A stretch of 9,468 nt of DNA from Octadecabacter sp. Lineage in GTDB: Bacteria > Pseudomonadota > Alphaproteobacteria > Rhodobacterales > Rhodobacteraceae. Where the stretch lies: NCBI GenBank assembly GCA_003533975.1, contig DQCL01000211.1, positions 1 to 9,468 on the forward strand, given 5' to 3'. The position numbers and the translations under genes were made by a program. Position 1 is the stretch's first letter. Every line of letters begins with the position of its first letter. Of the stretch, positions 5,949 through 9,468 are shown in pieces. The notes beneath the pieces are model-generated. The model was given only the letters and a program-made list of their open reading frames with translations. It had not been told where the DNA came from and did no database searches.

Positions 5949-6542
5949 TCAAAGGGATTTTCGGGCGTTCAGCGCGGCGGTAATTGTTCCGTCATCGAGG
6001 TAGTCCAGCTCTCCACCCACAGGAACCCCTTGCGCAAGGGATGTAACCTGAACGTCTCGCAATTCATCAGCGATGTAATGCGCTGTGGTTTGCCCGTCGA
6101 TTGTCGCCCCAAGCGCGAGGATCACTTCGCTTACGTGCTCCGTGGTGACGCGATCGCGTAATTTTGGAATGCGCAACTCGTCGGGCCCGATGTCATCCAG
6201 CGCGGACAACGTTCCCCCAAGCACGTGATAGCGGCCTTTAAAAACGCCCGAACGCTCCATCGCCCAAAGGTCGGCGACATCTTCGACGACGCAGATTTGG
6301 CCGATGTTACGTTTCTCACTCGCACAGATTTCGCAAATATCGGACGTTCCGATGTTCCCGCAGTTCAAACACTCACGCGCGGTTTCACCGACTGTTGTTA
6401 AGGTTTGCGCCAACGGGTTCAGAAGTTGCCCTCGTTTTTTGATAAGATGAAGCACAGCACGACGCGCTGAGCGCGGCCCGAGGCCCGGTAAGCGGGCCAT
6501 CAGGTCTATCAGCGCGTCGATGTCTTTGGGCGCTTGGGTCAC
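5949..6542 (-). CDS. recR: Recombination mediator protein RecR
   Basis: A 197-residue RecR, which works with RecF/RecO to load RecA on gapped DNA. In order: a helix-hairpin-helix region ([20 protein letters not shown], about residues 14-33), a four-cysteine zinc finger (Cys58, 61, 70, 73), and a Toprim domain from [14 protein letters not shown] (83-96) through [16 protein letters not shown] (105-120). Length is standard. It starts with GTG at 6540-6542, immediately after the ybaB stop TAA and in the same frame; no start is possible further upstream, and residues just after the GTG are conserved. No good ribosome-binding site is visible, so translation probably depends on coupling to ybaB. Last gene of the dnaX-ybaB-recR operon. 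No intrinsic terminator is apparent before the converging methyltransferase gene. Confidence 0.97.
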   Translation of the reverse strand: MTQAPKDIDALIDLMARLPGLGPRSARRAVLHLIKKRGQLLNPLAQTLTTVGETARECLNCGNIGTSDICEICASEKRNIGQICVVEDVADLWAMERSGVFKGRYHVLGGTLSALDDIGPDELRIPKLRDRVTTEHVSEVILALGATIDGQTTAHYIADELRDVQVTSLAQGVPVGGELDYLDDGTITAALNARKSL

Positions 6543-6887
6543 TTAGAACGGCAGCTTCATGTCCGCTGGGAGGCCCAGACCTTCGGTCAGCTTTTCCATC
6601 TCGCTTTGCGCTTTGTCGGAGGCTTTCGATTGCGCGTCTTTGATTGCAGCGAGGATCAGGTCTTCGACAACTTCTTTGTCGTCGCCATTGAAGATGGATG
6701 GATCAATGTCGAGCCCGCGCAATTCGCCCTTCGCCGATGCTGTGGCCTTCACCAAACCAGCGCCGCTTTCGCCGACAACCATGATGTCATGCAGGTCTTC
6801 TTGCAGTTGGCCCATCTGCTTTTGCATCTCTTGGGCTTTTTTCATCATGCCGGCCATATCGCCGAGCCCGCCTAGTCCTTTGAACAT
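6543..6887 (-). CDS. ybaB: YbaB/EbfC family nucleoid-associated protein
   Basis: A 114-residue YbaB/EbfC protein, a small dimeric DNA-binding protein. The glycine- and methionine-rich start MFKGLGGLGDMAGMMKKAQE, the coiled helix KKAQEMQKQMGQLQEDL, and the strand region VVGESGAGLVKATASAKGEL are typical, as is placement between dnaX and recR. Two ATGs stand in tandem. AGGAG is only 3 bases from the first (6888-6890) but 6 from the second (6885-6887), so I chose the second; the first would add one methionine. It lies about 58 bases after the dnaX stop and abuts recR. Its cellular role is still poorly defined in the family; nucleoid organisation or gene regulation is usually proposed. Confidence 0.95.
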   Translation of the reverse strand: MFKGLGGLGDMAGMMKKAQEMQKQMGQLQEDLHDIMVVGESGAGLVKATASAKGELRGLDIDPSIFNGDDKEVVEDLILAAIKDAQSKASDKAQSEMEKLTEGLGLPADMKLPF

Positions 6888-6945
6888 CATCGTCTCCTGA
6901 ATGTCTGTTTGGCCTTAGATAAGCAGCCGCGGGCCGTGTCGCAAG

Positions 6946-8715
6946 TTAACTGTCCTCAAACGGATCCCATTCTTCCTCAACCTCGGGAAGGGCCTCAAGC
7001 CCCGCTTCCGCTTCGAGCGCTTTTGGCGTGCGGATGTCGGTGATCTTGGATTTTGGAAACTGCATCAAAACGGCTTGAACCAATGGGTGCGCGGATGCTT
7101 TGTCGCGTAGATCATTCACCTCGGCGTCGCGCACTTCCGCTATTGTTTCAGCGCCACCATCATTCACGAGCGTTACTGCCCAGCGATTTCCTGTCCACGC
7201 CTGAAGTCTTGATCCAAGGCGCTGGGCCAGATCATGCGGTGCACTTTCGGAAGGGACAAATTCAATTCGCCCGGGCTGATAAGCGGCGAGGCGCACCCCG
7301 GTTTCAACTTCAACAAGCAGCTTTACGTCACGGTGCCTGCGGATCAGTTCAACGACAGTTTCAAATGTCGGATAATGAGCAAGTGCTTCTTCATTTGCGA
7401 TGGCCAAAGCAGCGCCACCCGCTGATGCCGAAGGTCCACTTGGGCCTGAATGGGTTGCGGCAGGGGTTCTCGATTGTGCATCGGTTGGCATTCCGCCCGA
7501 TTGGGCAGGTGCCGCGCGCGGGCCACCGTTTGGGCCAGCAGGGGGCGGCGTTTCTTTGTCCAGTTTGCGCACGAGTTCTTCGACACTGGGCAGGTCCGCG
7601 ACATGGGTCAGCCGGATGATCGCCATTTCGGCAGCCATCATTGCATTCGGCGCCATCGCAACTTCTTCGAGCGCCTTGAGTAACATTTGCCATAGGCGTG
7701 TCAGTACCCGCATTGCCAAAGCCTCGGCCATTGCTGCGCCACGTGTACGTTCATCGGGGCTAACGGTCGGATCTTCGGCGGCGTCAGGCGTAATTTTGAT
7801 AACGCTGACCCAATGGGCGATTTCTGCGAGATCCCGCAAGATCGCCATTGGATCGGCACCGTCTGCATATTGGCTCGAAAGTTCGTGCAGCGCGTCAGCC
7901 GCTTGGCCCTTAAGGATCATGTCGAACAGGTCAAGCACGCGACCACGATCAGCGAGGCCCAACATCGCGCGGACCTGTTCGGCGGTTGTCTCGCCTGCGC
8001 CATGGGAAATCGCTTGGTCGAGCAGGGACTGTGCGTCCCGCGCGGACCCTTCCGCGGCGCGTGTGATCAATGCCAATGCATCATCTGTAATTTCAGCGTT
8101 CTCAGCGGTCGCAATCTTGCGAAGCAAGCCGATTTGGTCTTCGGGTTCGATACGGCGTAGATCAAATCGCTGACAGCGGGACAGAACCGTAACCGGAACT
8201 TTGCGAATTTCAGTTGTCGCGAAGATGAATTTCACATGTTCGGGTGGTTCTTCAAGCGTCTTCAGCAACGCGTTAAACGCGCTGGTCGAAAGCATGTGAA
8301 CTTCGTCGATGATATAGATTTTGTAGCGAGCAGACGCGGCACGGTAGTGCACGCTTTCGATAATCTCGCGGATGTCACCGACCCCAGTGCGTGACGCAGC
8401 GTCCATTTCCATGACATCAACGTGACGGCCTTCCATGATAGCGACGCAGTTTTCACATTTGCCACAGGGTTCGGTCGTCGGGCCGCCGTTTCCGTCTTCC
8501 CCAATACAGTTCATCCCCTTGGCGATGATCCGCGCGGTGGTGGTTTTACCCGTTCCGCGGATGCCGGTCATGATGAAGGCTTGCGCGATACGGTCAGCTG
8601 CAAAGGCGTTTTTCAGCGTGCGCACCATCGCGTCCTGCCCGACAAGGTCGGCAAACGTTTCTGGGCGGTACTTGCGCGCTAGGACTTGGTACTTTGGGGT
8701 GTCGGATTCGGTCAT
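6946..8715 (-). CDS. dnaX: DNA polymerase III subunit gamma/tau
   Basis: A 589-residue clamp-loader ATPase. Domains in order: AAA+ module with Walker A GIRGTGKTT (about residues 51-59), a zinc-binding module with cysteines near 70, 84, 87 and 90, Walker B IIDEVHML (135-142), sensor I FATTE (166-170), and the arginine finger in LSRCQRFDLRR (178-188). A collar domain follows, then a proline/glycine/alanine-rich linker (about 395-445) and a C-terminal tau region (YPTFETVVELIRRHRDVK onward). I chose the ATG at 8713-8715; a TTG two codons upstream is also possible. No strong ribosome-binding site precedes either. I see no A-rich slippery sequence in the linker that would make a separate gamma form. 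First gene of dnaX-ybaB-recR. Confidence 0.97.
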   Translation of the reverse strand: MTESDTPKYQVLARKYRPETFADLVGQDAMVRTLKNAFAADRIAQAFIMTGIRGTGKTTTARIIAKGMNCIGEDGNGGPTTEPCGKCENCVAIMEGRHVDVMEMDAASRTGVGDIREIIESVHYRAASARYKIYIIDEVHMLSTSAFNALLKTLEEPPEHVKFIFATTEIRKVPVTVLSRCQRFDLRRIEPEDQIGLLRKIATAENAEITDDALALITRAAEGSARDAQSLLDQAISHGAGETTAEQVRAMLGLADRGRVLDLFDMILKGQAADALHELSSQYADGADPMAILRDLAEIAHWVSVIKITPDAAEDPTVSPDERTRGAAMAEALAMRVLTRLWQMLLKALEEVAMAPNAMMAAEMAIIRLTHVADLPSVEELVRKLDKETPPPAGPNGGPRAAPAQSGGMPTDAQSRTPAATHSGPSGPSASAGGAALAIANEEALAHYPTFETVVELIRRHRDVKLLVEVETGVRLAAYQPGRIEFVPSESAPHDLAQRLGSRLQAWTGNRWAVTLVNDGGAETIAEVRDAEVNDLRDKASAHPLVQAVLMQFPKSKITDIRTPKALEAEAGLEALPEVEEEWDPFEDS

Positions 8716-8905
8716 TTGCAAAACTTATGCTGCCCGCTTGCCAAGGTCCACTGCTGCGCGGTACAGTTTCCGGGCCTTCTGGGAGGCAATCAGGTTCGCG
8801 AAAAGCTGTATCGGCACCCTTCACACATATTTTGAATAGACCTTTTCGGTCTTTCTCATGCCCTAGTTAGCGGACTCTTGGGATATTTGGATGAGGAAGC
8901 CTGAG
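8716..8905. promoter_or_regulatory. Divergent control region between dnaX and the ankyrin-repeat gene
   Basis: This 190-base gap must contain promoters for both genes, but no pair of hexamers stands out on either strand. It holds a short inverted repeat AGACC-TTTTC-GGTCT (8838-8852) and a GACTC (8873-8877), a possible CcrM methylation site of the GANTC type. Neither is strong evidence of function. Confidence 0.35.
8725..8817 (-). CDS. Possible 30-codon ORF just upstream of dnaX
   Basis: On the minus strand a GTG at 8817 opens VPIQLFANLIASQKARKL, continues YRAAVDLGKRAA and stops at 8725-8727, nine bases before the dnaX ATG. The composition (alanine, lysine, arginine, alternating hydrophobics, suggestive of an amphipathic helix) looks protein-like. 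The start has only AAGG close by, so initiation is doubtful. It could be a leader peptide, the degraded tail of an older gene, or chance. I looked for a signal recognition particle RNA here, because ffs-type genes can sit next to dnaX, and did not find its conserved core. Confidence 0.25.
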   Translation of the reverse strand: MPIQLFANLIASQKARKLYRAAVDLGKRAA

Positions 8906-9468
8906 ATGAAGACCCCCCTTGATAAATTTCGCCGTGCGGCGAAGGCGTTGAAAACTGGATATGAATCCGGTTCACCTGATGCGTTGACACGTATTGCGAC
9001 GGTAAGGCCACGCAGTGACGGGGCTGACTTGCGCCACGCTGATTACCTGCATGTGATTGCGCAGGAAAATAACTTTGCGACTTGGCCCCTGATGAAAGAC
9101 GCGATCGAGTCCGTCGGCTTGGATCGCGCGCAGAAAATTCAAAAGCTCAAGATTGCGCTACACGCGGGACGTAAGGGAGTGGTTGCGCAGCTTATTCAAC
9201 AAACGCCGGATTTAGCAAAAGATCATTTCGGCCTGCTATGTGGGCTTAACGATGTGAAATCTGTTTTGACGATGCTGAACGACAATCCGGCATTGGCGTC
9301 CCAAAAGGCCGGCCCGTTCCTACCGATGGTGCATCTGTGTAAGTCACGCATGTTTTCTGCCCAGCCAGAGGGTGGTGCGGATAGTGTTGCAATTGCCAAA
9401 ACACTCGTCGCGAACGGCGCTGATGTTAACACAGGCAGTTTTGAAAATGGGGACCCGTTGTCGCCGCT
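8906..9468 (+). CDS. Ankyrin-repeat protein, N-terminal part (cut by right edge)
   Basis: 187 codons are visible and the frame runs off the right edge. The first 150 residues are helical-looking: DKFRRAAKALKTGYESG, then LRHADYLHVIAQENNFATWP, an arrangement I associate with ankyrin-containing proteins that begin with a short conserved domain. A canonical ankyrin element, AKTLVANGADVNTG, lies at residues 164-177, and GLLCGLNDVKSVLTMLNDNPAL (109-130) resembles a degenerate repeat before it. No signal peptide is apparent, so it is likely cytoplasmic. The ATG at 8906 has AGGAAG 6 bases upstream; an in-frame ATG at 8891 would add five residues. Ankyrin repeats mediate protein binding; the partner cannot be guessed. 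It diverges from dnaX. Confidence 0.75.
   Translation, partial: MKTPLDKFRRAAKALKTGYESGSPDALTRIATVRPRSDGADLRHADYLHVIAQENNFATWPLMKDAIESVGLDRAQKIQKLKIALHAGRKGVVAQLIQQTPDLAKDHFGLLCGLNDVKSVLTMLNDNPALASQKAGPFLPMVHLCKSRMFSAQPEGGADSVAIAKTLVANGADVNTGSFENGDPLSP

Noticed and set aside
7440..7560. Programmed frameshift site for a short gamma form in dnaX
   Set aside because: The linker region is G/C-rich with no run of A or T suitable for slippage.
7400..8173. Long plus-strand open frame (257 codons) inside dnaX
   Set aside because: It is antisense to the conserved AAA+ and collar regions of dnaX, serine/alanine-rich with no family resemblance: a shadow of the real gene.
8716..8830. Signal recognition particle RNA (ffs) upstream of dnaX
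   Set aside because: A CCCGGAAA and a CAGCAG are present on the minus strand, but the conserved GGTCAGGTCCGGAAGGAAGCAGCC core is absent.

Overview
The window looks like ordinary chromosome from an alphaproteobacterium, most likely of the Rhodobacterales/Roseobacter group. This rests on the gene set: a TrcR (DUF1013) cell-cycle regulator, which is largely confined to alphaproteobacteria; an rpsU/COQ9 divergent pair; a dnaX-ybaB-recR operon; and an ald gene diverging from an Lrp-type regulator. Base composition is moderately GC-rich and fairly even. I see no rRNA, tRNA, CRISPR array, insertion sequence, integrase or attachment site, and no gene-free stretch longer than about 190 bases.

Layout, left to right. 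(1) 1-1170: the 5' part of ald (alanine dehydrogenase, minus, cut by the left edge) diverges from an Lrp/AsnC-family regulator, a classic regulator-target pair for alanine catabolism. (2) 1167-1625: a frameshifted remnant of a DUF1304 membrane-protein gene, the rpsU terminator, rpsU (minus) with a small hairpin over its ribosome-binding site, and a good rpsU promoter. (3) 1659-3304: a COQ9-family ubiquinone-biosynthesis protein and a PIG3-type NAD(P)H:quinone oxidoreductase, coupled by an ATGA overlap, so a quinone-related operon. (4) 3374-4200: a 40-residue, lysine-rich orphan protein converging on a secreted RNase T2 whose second active-site motif reads HQW instead of the canonical HEW. (5) 4272-5071: trcR with a strong intrinsic terminator. 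(6) 5081-5942: an orphan SAM-dependent methyltransferase behind a candidate promoter with a perfect palindrome in its spacer. (7) 5949-8715 (minus): dnaX-ybaB-recR, for clamp loading and recombinational repair. ybaB and recR abut in the same frame (TAA then GTG). (8) 8725-9468: a possible 30-codon ORF upstream of dnaX and, diverging, the start of an ankyrin-repeat protein cut by the right edge.

Most of the window is housekeeping. I see no convincing new multi-gene system. The items worth a second look are small: the RNase T2 substitution, the 40-residue protein, the rpsU leader hairpin, the DUF1304 remnant, the palindrome in front of the methyltransferase gene, and the in-frame ybaB/recR junction.
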